From CAJQND01 sp051010095 (GTDB lineage Bacteria; Pseudomonadota; Alphaproteobacteria; Rhizobiales; CAJQND01): DNA of 7,187 nt. Both the position numbers and the translations under genes were made by a program. The stretch covers positions 1 to 7,187 of the forward strand of contig JBPCVX010000220.1 of assembly GCA_051010095.1 (NCBI GenBank), in the 5' to 3' direction. The notes below the pieces were generated by a model. It did not search any database, was not told the DNA's origin, and saw only the letters and a program-made list of their open reading frames with translations. Positions 1 to 7,017 of the stretch are shown here, in pieces (the first letter of the stretch is position 1; each line of letters begins with the position of its first letter).

Positions 1-712
1 GGCGAAGCCCACTCCGGCCTCTGCAAGCGCAAGCGCAACCGGCTGACTGCCCGCATAGATATCCCTGTGCGCAGGCCCCTGCTCAACGCCAAACGCTGCA
101 AACCAGTTCGCCCAAGCACTTCCATCATCTTCGTGAATGAGCGTAAATTTCTTCAAATCGGCTGGTTCAAATTGCCCTTTTTCAGGAAGAAATCGCGGGA
201 CGCAAATTGGATAAAATCCAATCTCTGACAACAGTTCAACACGACGTCCCGGAACTTGATAAACACCGTGGGCAATCGCCACGTTCACGTTTACAGACAA
301 GTCGTTTCCATCCACAAGTATAGCACTACGTCGCAAGGTAAGGCCCGGATATTTTGCCAAAAAATCAGGCAGCCTTGCTGTAAGCCACAAATATGTAAAC
401 CCGGGTACAGACGCCAGATAAAAATCACCGTGGACCAAATCGTCATTCATATTGAGGATAGTTGATGCAATGTCATTAAAAGAACGCTGCACTGTTGCAA
501 GCAATTTCGCACCCGCAGGTGTTAAGCGCAAAGTGCGTGAGGCACGAAAAAAAGCTCAATATTGAGCGTGCGTTCCAGCTGCCTAACCTGATGGCTGACT
601 GCGCTTTGCGTAATGCTCAGTTCTTCTGCGGCGCGGCTCATATTTAGGTCCGGCCTGTGGCCTCGAACGCCCTAAGCGCATTCAAAGATAACCACTTGTC
701 GCCAAACTTCAT
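1..712 (-). pseudogene. LysR-family regulator (GcvA type), two frameshifts, 3' end outside the window
   Basis: DNA-binding transcriptional regulator of the LysR family, closest in pattern to the GcvA subgroup. It starts at ATG 712-710 (MKFGDKWLSLNALRAFEATG). The winged helix-turn-helix then continues in another frame (MSRAAEELSITQSAVSHQVR, from 641), and the rest of the linker and the effector domain lie in the third frame from about 546 to base 1, with no stop. Two changes break it. One base is missing near 650-653, so the original frame hits TAA at 646-644. One base is missing in the A7 run at 547-553, so the second frame hits TAA at 524-522. Restoring one base at each point gives an uninterrupted protein whose spacing matches GcvA. 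About 235 residues are visible of the usual 300 or so. The otherwise intact frames suggest either a very recent pseudogene or sequencing error, the second break being in a homopolymer. It lies downstream of the carotenoid operon on the same strand; its target is unknown. Confidence 0.85.
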
Positions 713-746
713 AAACTTGCCCCCAGCGAGAACTTGCTACTTTAGT

Positions 747-766
747 ATCATGAAACAATTCATCAT
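747..766. promoter_or_regulatory. Imperfect inverted repeat upstream of the LysR gene
   Basis: Two 8-base arms, ATCATGAA (747-754) and TTCATCAT (759-766), pair at 7 of 8 positions around a 4-base centre. The repeat lies 35-54 bases upstream of the LysR start codon. LysR proteins often bind such dyads to control themselves, but the exact T-N11-A signature is not met. The rest of the gap (713-905) is AT-rich with short palindromes (TGTTAACA at 848-855, ACATATGT at 872-879). I see no GC-rich hairpin followed by a T run that would terminate the carotenoid operon. Confidence 0.25.
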
Positions 767-905
767 AAATACGCATTTAACTCATTTGCGATATATTTTT
801 CTTGCCTGCAAGCGCACAAAATCTTGTTTTTGATAAAAAATTTTGAATGTTAACAACCAAATATTGTTCATACATATGTGAAATATACTACATCTCAAGG
901 TCCAG

Positions 906-2024
906 CTAAGGTGTATAGCCTCGTCCACGCCAATTGATCTGCTGCCCTCGCGCGGCACCAAACAAGGCAACCCACTGCAGTATCATCATCACGCCAACAC
1001 CTAACGGATGCAACAGCGCTGAAATGAGTGGGATTTGATATTTCCACCCCATAAACACGCGAAACGCAATCACCATCATACAAGCTATAAGTGGCAGTTC
1101 CGCAGGATATCCAGCAAGTAAAGCGATGATAAGCAATATGTATGGCGCAATGTGTCCCCCGACGAGCAGCAGGGTCCAGATAGGCAGAGCAATTGGCGTG
1201 GCGATACCCTCATGTGCATTCTTCAGAAATCCCGCCCAGATATCTGCCACGTTGTCATACATTCGGGTTGCCGCCATCGGCGTTAGGTCGACCATATCGG
1301 TGCCCTTGCCATGAGAACGGAAGAGACGTGAGAGCTGCAACGCATCGTGGATCAAATGTCTGATCGCTTCGTGTCCATCGCATTCCTCATAGTCGGATTT
1401 GCGCACTCCTAACAATTGCCCGCAACCAGCTCCAAATGCCGCCCAGGTAGACAAACGCATGCCTATAAAAGGCAAGTAGCCAAGCAAAAGCACATGAATT
1501 TGTGGGATAAGGATCTTCTCCCAAAAGCTCAACATGATCTGACGCGGAAGACCAGAAACCATAGCGTTTTTGGGTTGTTCAAGCGCTAAGGACAACCGGC
1601 ACAGTGCATCGACGCTCACAATTACATCCGCATCGACAAAAATCATGTGCTCATGGCGAGCATGCTGCGAAAGAAAATGGCAAGCATGCATTTTTCCGCT
1701 CCAGCCTTCTGGCAGATCAGGTACGTGCAACAACTTTACTCGGTTGTCACGCGCAGCATATTCAACCACGAGTGTGGCGGTGCCATCCGTCGAATGATCA
1801 TCTGCAACGAGGAGCTCAAGCTCAATATCTTGTGATGTTAATACGCTTTCTATGGTTGGCCGTATGCGCTGTTCTTCATCTCGTGCCGGCACTAAAACTG
1901 AGACAGGTGCAACCCGTCCTGAGGGCTTGGGTGGAACGCGATAAAGAAACATATTGATAAGCCCCATAACAGTGGGGATTGCGGCAAGCACAAAAACTGT
2001 CACGCAAATGACATGCCAACTCAC
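906..2024 (-). CDS. crtQ: Membrane GT2 glycosyltransferase, CrtQ-like (carotenoid acid glycosyltransferase)
   Basis: A 372-residue family 2 glycosyltransferase, predicted to transfer a sugar from a nucleotide donor to the carboxyl or hydroxyl end of a carotenoid at the inner membrane. It has an N-terminal membrane anchor (about 3-28), then the GT-A fold: the VSVLVPARDEE strand (41-51), DDHSTD (75-80), GWSGK (107-111), the metal-binding DAD (131-133), and a probable catalytic-acid region around HD 226-227, where many GT2 enzymes have ED. Two or three hydrophobic segments follow (about 280-355), and the protein ends with WRGRGY (365-370), a terminus seen in carotenoid and hopanoid-associated GT2 enzymes. 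S. aureus CrtQ has almost the same length. The start is GTG 2024-2022, which overlaps the acyltransferase stop (GTGA) and is preceded by a good GGAG 7 bases away. It is the last gene of the operon. The GT2 call is firm; the carotenoid substrate is inferred from neighbours. Confidence 0.85.
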   Translation of the reverse strand: MSWHVICVTVFVLAAIPTVMGLINMFLYRVPPKPSGRVAPVSVLVPARDEEQRIRPTIESVLTSQDIELELLVADDHSTDGTATLVVEYAARDNRVKLLHVPDLPEGWSGKMHACHFLSQHARHEHMIFVDADVIVSVDALCRLSLALEQPKNAMVSGLPRQIMLSFWEKILIPQIHVLLLGYLPFIGMRLSTWAAFGAGCGQLLGVRKSDYEECDGHEAIRHLIHDALQLSRLFRSHGKGTDMVDLTPMAATRMYDNVADIWAGFLKNAHEGIATPIALPIWTLLLVGGHIAPYILLIIALLAGYPAELPLIACMMVIAFRVFMGWKYQIPLISALLHPLGVGVMMILQWVALFGAARGQQINWRGRGYTP

Positions 2025-2839
2025 TTGTTTTCTCCACCATGGCTTGAAGAAAATTCTTTACCTGTAAGTTTTGCTTTGGCCCAACGTGCGAAATCATAAA
2101 CGGGAGAAGTTCCAGTTTGCGCCAGCAACAGTGTTTCGAATTGTTCTGGATCGCGCGCAATCGACGTCTTCGCGAGGGCATCCATTGCATCTTCAAGCGC
2201 CGATTGCAGTTGGGTGTTCCAGTCTTCGATCGTGTTGTCTGCATACACACCCGCATCAATGGCAGGGGCCAGCGAGAGTAGCAATTCAGGCTTCCTCTCA
2301 TTCCAAAACACTTGCTCCACCGCTAGGGGAACCAGCAAAGCGCCTGGAACATCCCGCGCGAGATGCGCAACGCCTGGTTTGAATATGACGGGTCGCTTGC
2401 GCGGGTCCACAAATTCCCCTTGCGGTGTCACGGTCAAAATTCGCCCGGGTGCTGAAAGCACTTCACGCGCCGCGCGCAAGAATGATACCGCGCCGCGCTT
2501 GCTCTCGCTTTCAACCGGAAAGGCACCAATTTTGCGCATAAAAGAATATTTATTGAGCATGTCTGCATCCATTGGGCCAAACAACGGCACGTCAGGGCAC
2601 AACTCATCGGCCAACAGCAATACGGTAATCGGGTCCCACCAAGAGCCATGATACATGAAGATAATTATCGGCCGCGTGGATGGGTTTGGCATATGTTGCC
2701 TGCCCATCAGCCGCACGGCGTGAAACGTGCCTGGAAAGAAGCGCTTCTTGAGATATTTCAGGAAATAGCATGCAACTCTAGGCGAGTAGGCTGAAACAAT
2801 AGCGCCTCGCCCTTTATCCTTGTGAGAGTTCGCAGACAC
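2021..2839 (-). CDS. PlsC-type acyltransferase, probable glycosyl-carotenoid acyltransferase
   Basis: A 272-residue acyltransferase of the lysophosphatidate acyltransferase (PlsC/LPLAT) fold. The catalytic HxxxxD box is HGSWWD (64-69), following a hydrophobic strand (RPIIIFMY, 56-63). FGPMDADML (87-95) and RKIGAFPVE (102-110) match the acceptor-side block, and TPQGEF (138-143) replaces the usual PEGTR block, with a Q where most PlsC proteins have E. By context it would add a fatty acyl chain to the sugar of a glycosylated carotenoid, the step done in Staphylococcus by CrtO, an unrelated small membrane protein. It starts at GTG 2839-2837, with AGGGGG (2844-2849) 4 bases upstream. The overlapping ATG at 2841 is in another frame. 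The gap to the desaturase stop is 15 bases, and its own stop overlaps the glycosyltransferase start. An ordinary phospholipid role cannot be excluded from sequence alone. Confidence 0.85.
   Translation of the reverse strand: MSANSHKDKGRGAIVSAYSPRVACYFLKYLKKRFFPGTFHAVRLMGRQHMPNPSTRPIIIFMYHGSWWDPITVLLLADELCPDVPLFGPMDADMLNKYSFMRKIGAFPVESESKRGAVSFLRAAREVLSAPGRILTVTPQGEFVDPRKRPVIFKPGVAHLARDVPGALLVPLAVEQVFWNERKPELLLSLAPAIDAGVYADNTIEDWNTQLQSALEDAMDALAKTSIARDPEQFETLLLAQTGTSPVYDFARWAKAKLTGKEFSSSHGGENK
2032..2038 (-). promoter_or_regulatory. Ribosome binding site of the glycosyltransferase
   Basis: GGTGGAG on the minus strand lies 7 bases before the GTG at 2024, inside the last codons of the acyltransferase. 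It supports the GTG start and translational coupling of the two genes. Confidence 0.7.
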
Positions 2840-2854
2840 ATTGCCCCCTGGCGC

Positions 2855-4417
2855 CTACGTTGGCGCACGCTCCATCTGCAGGTCACTCATAAAACGCGCA
2901 TCTTTCGAACCAGGCGCAGGTGAGAGTGAAATGCCAATATCATCTGCAATAAGTTTTGCAGAAATGTTTGCAGATTCAAAGATCACAGGCAAGCCAGAGC
3001 CCGGGTGGGTTCCGCCACCGACTAGATAAACCCCTTGCAAATCCTCAAAGCGGTTGCGTGGACGGAATGACAGCATTTGCGTGAGTGTGTGGGCCAGATT
3101 AAAAGTTGCGCCTTTGAATACGCTCAAATCTTTAGACCAGTCTTGCGGAGTAAGTGAATGCTCAAGCTCAATGCGGTCGCGCACGTTTGCAACCCCAACT
3201 TTCTCAAGTTGATCAAGCGCGAACTCGCGTAAGCCCACTTGTTCTTGGTGCCAATCAACAGGTCCATCGAGATTTCCTACCGGCATGAGTACATATAAGG
3301 TGCTCTTGCCATCAGGTGCCAGACTGGGATCGTTCACGCACGCGTTTTGCACATAAAATGAAGGGTGTTCAGGGATCGTCTTTAGATGTTGAATTTCATG
3401 CACATTCTTGCGCAAATCTTCCGACAGAAAGATTGTGTGATGTGGCAGGTCGTCATAAGTGCCATCCAGCCCCAGATAAAGCATATAAGTTGAACAAGAG
3501 AACTTTTTCTTCTCCAACTTCTTATCCGTCCAACGCTTACGCAGTTTGTTGGGCACAAGCTGCTTCATGGTTTCGGCAAAATCAGCATTAATGATCAACC
3601 GGCTGCACGGGTAACGCCCTTTACTGGTCACCGCGGCTGATGCCTTTTTTCCTTCAAACTCCAGTTCATCAACACCTTCTGAAAGCTTGATCTCGACACC
3701 CATGCTCTCGGCGAGTTCCGCCATTCGCTGCATCACCGCCCCACACCCGCCAATCGGATGATAGACGCCATATTCATATTCAAGGAACGCGAGAATCGTG
3801 AACAAGCTTGGGCAATTGAATGGAGACATGCCCAGATATTTTGACTGAAAAGAAAAAGCCTGACGTACACGATCATCCTGGAAATAACGCTCAAGATCCG
3901 AATCAAGCGACAATTGCGGGCGCAACATGAGTGCCGATTTTAAAACATCAGGTCGCAAATAATCAGCTATGCCTTCAAATGGTGATTCTAATACCGGGCG
4001 AAAATGTTCAAGTTTTTTTCTGTTTTCTGCCATATAACGTTCAAGATTGAGCGCATCATTTGGCGACAAGCGGGCAATCTCTTCGCTCATCACCCCCACA
4101 TCAGAACGCGCGTCCAGATGTCCGCGATTTTCAAATTCAATGCGATAAAGGGGGTCGAGCTGCTTCATGGGAACTTCATCCCACAAGCTAAAGCCGCATT
4201 GGCTGAAAATACGTTCCAGAACAGGTGGATACAGGAAAAATGTTGGTCCTATATCAAACGTGTACCCATCTTGCTTGATCTGCCCAGTGCGCCCGCCAAC
4301 GCGATCGCGCTTTTCGAGCACTGTTACATCAAGTCCGGCATTAGCCAAGAGCATTGAAATCGCCAAACCGCCAGGCCCAGCGCCAATTATGACAACTTTT
4401 TCTTTTTGTTGGCTCAT
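2855..4417 (-). CDS. crtN: FAD-dependent carotenoid desaturase/oxygenase, CrtN/CrtP (CrtI) family
   Basis: A 520-residue flavoprotein of the CrtI/CrtN family. The N-terminal Rossmann motif is GAGPGG (12-17), with E35 for the adenosine ribose and the GGR signature (41-43). The family's DIGPT motif follows at about 56-60. Near the C-terminus, LVGGGTHPGSGLP (465-477) is the FAD-binding and carotenoid-desaturase signature, followed by a helix (ESANISAKLIADD). Length fits CrtN, CrtP and CrtI, all near 490-520. It either desaturates a C30 substrate such as diapophytoene or squalene, or oxidises the terminal methyl to an aldehyde. The adjacent aldehyde dehydrogenase, glycosyltransferase and acyltransferase favour a role in or before terminal oxidation, but motifs visible by eye do not separate the two. 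Start ATG 4417-4415; the nearest purine-rich site (GAGGG) is about 13 bases upstream, rather far. First gene of the minus-strand operon. Confidence 0.88.
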   Translation of the reverse strand: MSQQKEKVVIIGAGPGGLAISMLLANAGLDVTVLEKRDRVGGRTGQIKQDGYTFDIGPTFFLYPPVLERIFSQCGFSLWDEVPMKQLDPLYRIEFENRGHLDARSDVGVMSEEIARLSPNDALNLERYMAENRKKLEHFRPVLESPFEGIADYLRPDVLKSALMLRPQLSLDSDLERYFQDDRVRQAFSFQSKYLGMSPFNCPSLFTILAFLEYEYGVYHPIGGCGAVMQRMAELAESMGVEIKLSEGVDELEFEGKKASAAVTSKGRYPCSRLIINADFAETMKQLVPNKLRKRWTDKKLEKKKFSCSTYMLYLGLDGTYDDLPHHTIFLSEDLRKNVHEIQHLKTIPEHPSFYVQNACVNDPSLAPDGKSTLYVLMPVGNLDGPVDWHQEQVGLREFALDQLEKVGVANVRDRIELEHSLTPQDWSKDLSVFKGATFNLAHTLTQMLSFRPRNRFEDLQGVYLVGGGTHPGSGLPVIFESANISAKLIADDIGISLSPAPGSKDARFMSDLQMERAPT

Positions 4418-4456
4418 GTGATCGATTATGCCCTCTAGCCTTTATGCCCCACAGCC

Positions 4457-4482
4457 AGTTTGTTAAACGAGATTAACAAGCT
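4457..4482. promoter_or_regulatory. Inverted repeat with TGT-N12-ACA core, candidate PpsR/CrtJ site
   Basis: TTGTTAA (4460-4466) and TTAACAA (4473-4479) form a perfect 7-base inverted repeat around a 6-base centre. The arms extend to 10 bases (4457-4466 and 4473-4482) with one mismatch. The core is TGT (4461-4463), 12 bases, ACA (4476-4478), which is the consensus for the PpsR/CrtJ repressors of carotenoid and bacteriochlorophyll genes in alphaproteobacteria. It lies 44-61 bases upstream of the desaturase ATG, where a leftward promoter would be. The minus strand also reads TTAACA there, a good -35-like hexamer, though no well-spaced -10 is evident. Regulator identity is inference. Confidence 0.45.
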
Positions 4483-4562
4483 AGTCAGATCATAAATTCC
4501 TTTTGTAAGCCCCAGAACTACTGTAGGAAAATCGCAAACTGGCGATGAATTCGCAAGCCCAT

Positions 4563-4577
4563 GATAACCGTGTTATC
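4563..4577. promoter_or_regulatory. 15-base perfect palindrome, candidate operator for the aldehyde dehydrogenase operon
   Basis: GATAAC-CGT-GTTATC is a perfect 6+6 inverted repeat, 72-86 bases upstream of the aldehyde dehydrogenase ATG. A weak rightward promoter could be TTATCC (4573-4578) with CATAAA (4595-4600), spacer 16, overlapping the palindrome. The same bases would encode D-N-T-V-I in the possible gene remnant on the other strand, so the symmetry may be coincidental. Confidence 0.3.
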
Positions 4578-4648
4578 CCCATTAAAGTAAACAACATAAA
4601 TCACGCCAGCTCCCCGCGCTTCAAAGACAGGCAAAATGTGCTCGAAAT

Positions 4649-6067
4649 ATGATTGAGTCTGAACTTCATACTCTGTGCCGTACACAGACAGACTGGGCAA
4701 CCAAAGCCATCGCGTCGCGCCTGGACGTTGTGCGCGCCTTCCGCCATTTGCTTGCCGAACAAGCGCCAACTCTCGCAAAGACTGCATGCGCCGGATTACA
4801 ACGCGATGAAGCAGAACTTGTGATTACGGAAATACTACCGTTGGCGGAGGCATGCAAGTTTTTGGAGAAGAATGCCACGCAGATCCTAAAACCACGGCGC
4901 CCATCGCTATATACGCGTCCAGGCTGGCTAATGGGGGTGAACACCAAAATTCTGCGCGAACCTTTCGGCATCATCGCAATTCTTGCCCCGTTTAACTATC
5001 CCGTCTTCTTGCCGTTCGTGCAAGCAGTGCATGCGCTCGTTGCGGGCAATGCAGTTGTTGTCAAGCCAGCCCATGGCGGGCACGCGATAGCAGAAGCGCT
5101 TGCGCGGCTGCTGGTTGAGGCGGGTCTCCCCGATGGCCTTATACATGTTACCGATGAAAGTATTGAAGCCGGTCAAGCGCTCGTGGATGCCAACATCGAC
5201 AAGCTTGTACTAACCGGATCAGCAGAAACAGGTGCCAAGGTGCTTGGAGCCCTCGCCTCACGCGCCATTCCAGCAATCGTTGAGCTTGCGGGCAATGATG
5301 CAATGATTGCTCTGCCTGGCGCTGATCCCGCTATTGTGGCGGATGCAGTTGCTTATGGCTTGCGTTTGAACAGTTCACAAACCTGCATCGCGCCACGGCG
5401 GCTGGTCATCGTGGGCCAGAGCTCAGAACCCCTCGTCAATGCGATTCTCGAGCGCGTCGCGTCCCTGCCCGCTGCAACGATCCCTAATGTTGTGTGCGAG
5501 AGACTATGCGCGCTTACCACTGACCTTTCATTTGCCGCCGGCACGATCGACCCGCAAAGGTTCACGCCGGTAGTTCTAACCGGCGTTTCAGAGGATGCGG
5601 ACATTCTAAAAGCGGATATCTTTGCCCCCGTTATCTGCATGCTATCCGCAAACGATGCTGTTGACGCGGCACGGCTGGTGAATGCCTCGCCTTTTGGGCT
5701 TGGCACATCGATATTTGGCAACGCGGGCGACGCTGAACAGCTCGCAACGCGCCTGAACACAGGCTTTGTGACCATCAACGACATAATTGTGCCGACAGCA
5801 GACCCGCGCGCGCCATTTGGCGGCACAAAAAGTTCGGGCTTTGGTGTCACCCGCGGCGCGGAAGGTCTTTTGGAGATGACCCGGCCCAAGACCATCTTCA
5901 CGCGTAAGGGCACATTTCTACCCCATCTCAACCCGCCCCTTGAAAGCGACATGCATGCTTATTCCCACTTGTTGCTGGCGTTGCACGGCAAAGGGTTCAC
6001 ACAACGCGCAAAGGCGTTTAAGACGGCACTCAAGGGCCTCATCGCCCAGACGAAATCTGGCCGCTAG
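4649..6067 (+). CDS. Aldehyde dehydrogenase, probable carotenoid (diapo-carotenal) dehydrogenase
   Basis: A 472-residue NAD(P)-dependent aldehyde dehydrogenase, predicted to oxidise the terminal aldehyde of a C30 carotenoid to the carboxylate, as AldH does in staphyloxanthin synthesis (close in length, about 460). Catalytic features: N116 in FNYP (the usual PWNYP asparagine), K139 in VVKPA, the LTGS nucleotide loop (188-191), general base E212 in VELAG, and nucleophile C246 in NSSQTC. The cofactor-ribose glutamate of the EEIFGPV motif is replaced by aspartate (D323 in ADIFAPV). The stretch between C246 and that motif is about 20 residues shorter than in ALDH2-type enzymes. FGGTKSSGFG (390-399) is the usual C-terminal signature. 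The tail after about 420 has basic and amphipathic stretches that might touch membrane. The start is the first ATG; its Shine-Dalgarno is weak, but later starts would cut the first conserved helix. It is transcribed divergently from the desaturase operon and lies 20 bases before the ABC ATPase. Confidence 0.87.
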   Translation: MIESELHTLCRTQTDWATKAIASRLDVVRAFRHLLAEQAPTLAKTACAGLQRDEAELVITEILPLAEACKFLEKNATQILKPRRPSLYTRPGWLMGVNTKILREPFGIIAILAPFNYPVFLPFVQAVHALVAGNAVVVKPAHGGHAIAEALARLLVEAGLPDGLIHVTDESIEAGQALVDANIDKLVLTGSAETGAKVLGALASRAIPAIVELAGNDAMIALPGADPAIVADAVAYGLRLNSSQTCIAPRRLVIVGQSSEPLVNAILERVASLPAATIPNVVCERLCALTTDLSFAAGTIDPQRFTPVVLTGVSEDADILKADIFAPVICMLSANDAVDAARLVNASPFGLGTSIFGNAGDAEQLATRLNTGFVTINDIIVPTADPRAPFGGTKSSGFGVTRGAEGLLEMTRPKTIFTRKGTFLPHLNPPLESDMHAYSHLLLALHGKGFTQRAKAFKTALKGLIAQTKSGR

Positions 6068-6087
6068 GCCCCATCAAGGCCCACCTG

Positions 6088-7017
6088 ATGACTTCAATTG
6101 TGGTTGAAAATCTGTCGAAATCTTATGGAGCACGTCAGGCGCTGCGAAACCTATCGTTTGACGTAGGTTCCGGCGAGACATATGCACTTCTGGGGCCAAA
6201 TGGCGCGGGCAAAACGACCGTCATCGAAATTTTAGAGGGGTATCGAAAGCGCGATAGCGGCGCTATTTCAGTATTGAACTTTGATCCACAATCGGGCGGG
6301 CGTGCTTTTCGCGAGCGCATTGGCATTGTTTTGCAATCAACAGCACTTGAAAACGACATCACAGTGGGCGAGACGATTGATGCCTACCGACACATTTACA
6401 GAGAACCACTCTCAAAAGACAAATTGTTGGGGCTTGTCGAACTCGCACCTCTTCTGAACCATCGCGTGAACCACCTTTCTGGCGGTCAACAAAGGCGCCT
6501 GGAAATCGCCCTTGGGCTTGTTGGAAATCCAGATCTTCTGTTCTTGGATGAACCCACAACTGGCCTCGACCCGGATGCCAGACGTAATATCTGGAAGTTG
6601 GTCCTAGAGCTCAACCAGATGGGCAAAACAATTTTGCTCTCATCGCACTATATGGAAGAAGTTGAGACACTCGCCCACCGGCTTGCTGTTTTGGTTGACG
6701 GCGAAATCTGCGCTGAAGGCACACCCAATGGATTGGTGGAAGCACATGGCAGCTATGCCGAGATCAGGTTTCACGTCGGGGATGCCCGATTGCCAGAAAG
6801 TTTTCCCAAACCATTGAAAAAAATCACCTTTGTCGAGCATGGTTGGGTGGTGATTGAAGCCCCTAACCCGACGCCCGTGATTGCTGATCTGACAAAATGG
6901 GCGTTTGCCCATCAATTCGAGCTTGCCCATTTAACCCTCACGCGGCCAAGCCTTGAAGAGGTTTACTTGAACCTCACCCGCGGGCGGCGCGGCACGCAGA
7001 AGAAGGAGGTTGCTTAG
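6088..7017 (+). CDS. ABC transporter ATP-binding protein (DrrA/CcmA type exporter)
   Basis: A 309-residue ATPase of an ABC-2 exporter, which powers efflux by a separate membrane subunit. All nucleotide-binding motifs are intact: Walker A GPNGAGKTT (36-44), Q-loop Q83, signature LSGGQQ (130-135), Walker B LLFLDE (150-155), D-loop TGLD (158-161) and switch H187. A C-terminal accessory region of about 85 residues follows, ending in the EEVYLNLTRG motif common in drug and lipid exporters of this class. The ATG is 20 bases after the aldehyde dehydrogenase stop, with a modest AAGG 8 bases before it, and the stop overlaps the permease start by one base, so the three genes are probably one transcript. 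Substrate is unknown; position suggests a link to the carotenoid or its glycolipid form, but ATPases of this type also export drugs and polysaccharides. Confidence 0.9.
   Translation: MTSIVVENLSKSYGARQALRNLSFDVGSGETYALLGPNGAGKTTVIEILEGYRKRDSGAISVLNFDPQSGGRAFRERIGIVLQSTALENDITVGETIDAYRHIYREPLSKDKLLGLVELAPLLNHRVNHLSGGQQRRLEIALGLVGNPDLLFLDEPTTGLDPDARRNIWKLVLELNQMGKTILLSSHYMEEVETLAHRLAVLVDGEICAEGTPNGLVEAHGSYAEIRFHVGDARLPESFPKPLKKITFVEHGWVVIEAPNPTPVIADLTKWAFAHQFELAHLTLTRPSLEEVYLNLTRGRRGTQKKEVA
7003..7009 (+). promoter_or_regulatory. Ribosome binding site of the ABC permease
   Basis: AAGGAGG, a near-perfect Shine-Dalgarno, sits inside the last codons of the ATPase and 7 bases before the GTG at 7017. 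It fixes that start for the permease. Confidence 0.8.

Larger units (their letters stand above)
4435..4690 (-). pseudogene. Possible eroded remnant of a small DUF1330-like gene
   Basis: The minus strand between the two operons reads as protein-like sequence in two frames. From about 4690 down to 4560 one frame contains SYFEHILPVFEARGAGVIYV and then DNTVIM, resembling DUF1330-type ferredoxin-like proteins (pattern Y-x3-I/L-x-P-x3-R-x-GA-x-V-x-Y ... TVIG). Removing two bases (AT, 4562-4561) turns TVIM into TVIG and opens a second frame that runs from 4560 to a TAG at 4437-4435 with no stop, containing DFPTVVL and SFNKLAVGHK, similar to the family's WDxVVL and EYQAIAHHR segments. The upper part overlaps the start of the aldehyde dehydrogenase in antisense. 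The TAG is 17 bases before the desaturase ATG, as if this had been the operon's first gene. Similarity was judged by eye and may be chance. Confidence 0.3.

Noticed and set aside
256..465. 69-codon open frame on the plus strand
   Set aside because: Antisense to the effector domain of the LysR gene, whose reading frame is clearly protein-like.
781..840. Possible terminator for the carotenoid operon (CTTGC/GCAAG and ACAA/TTGT pairs near A and T runs)
   Set aside because: Stems are only 4-5 bases, loops are too small, and the T run is not on the correct side for minus-strand transcription.
1604..1957. 117-codon open frame on the plus strand
   Set aside because: Antisense to the GT2 glycosyltransferase core; composition is shadow-like.
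2214..2651. 145-codon open frame on the plus strand
   Set aside because: Antisense to the acyltransferase, which has clear catalytic motifs; no family resemblance.
2839..2841. ATG at 2841-2839 as the acyltransferase start
   Set aside because: It is in a different frame; the correct frame begins with the overlapping GTG at 2839.
5353..5952. 199-codon open frame on the minus strand
   Set aside because: It lies wholly inside the aldehyde dehydrogenase coding sequence, has no recognisable domain, and is rich in R, S and P as expected of an antisense shadow.
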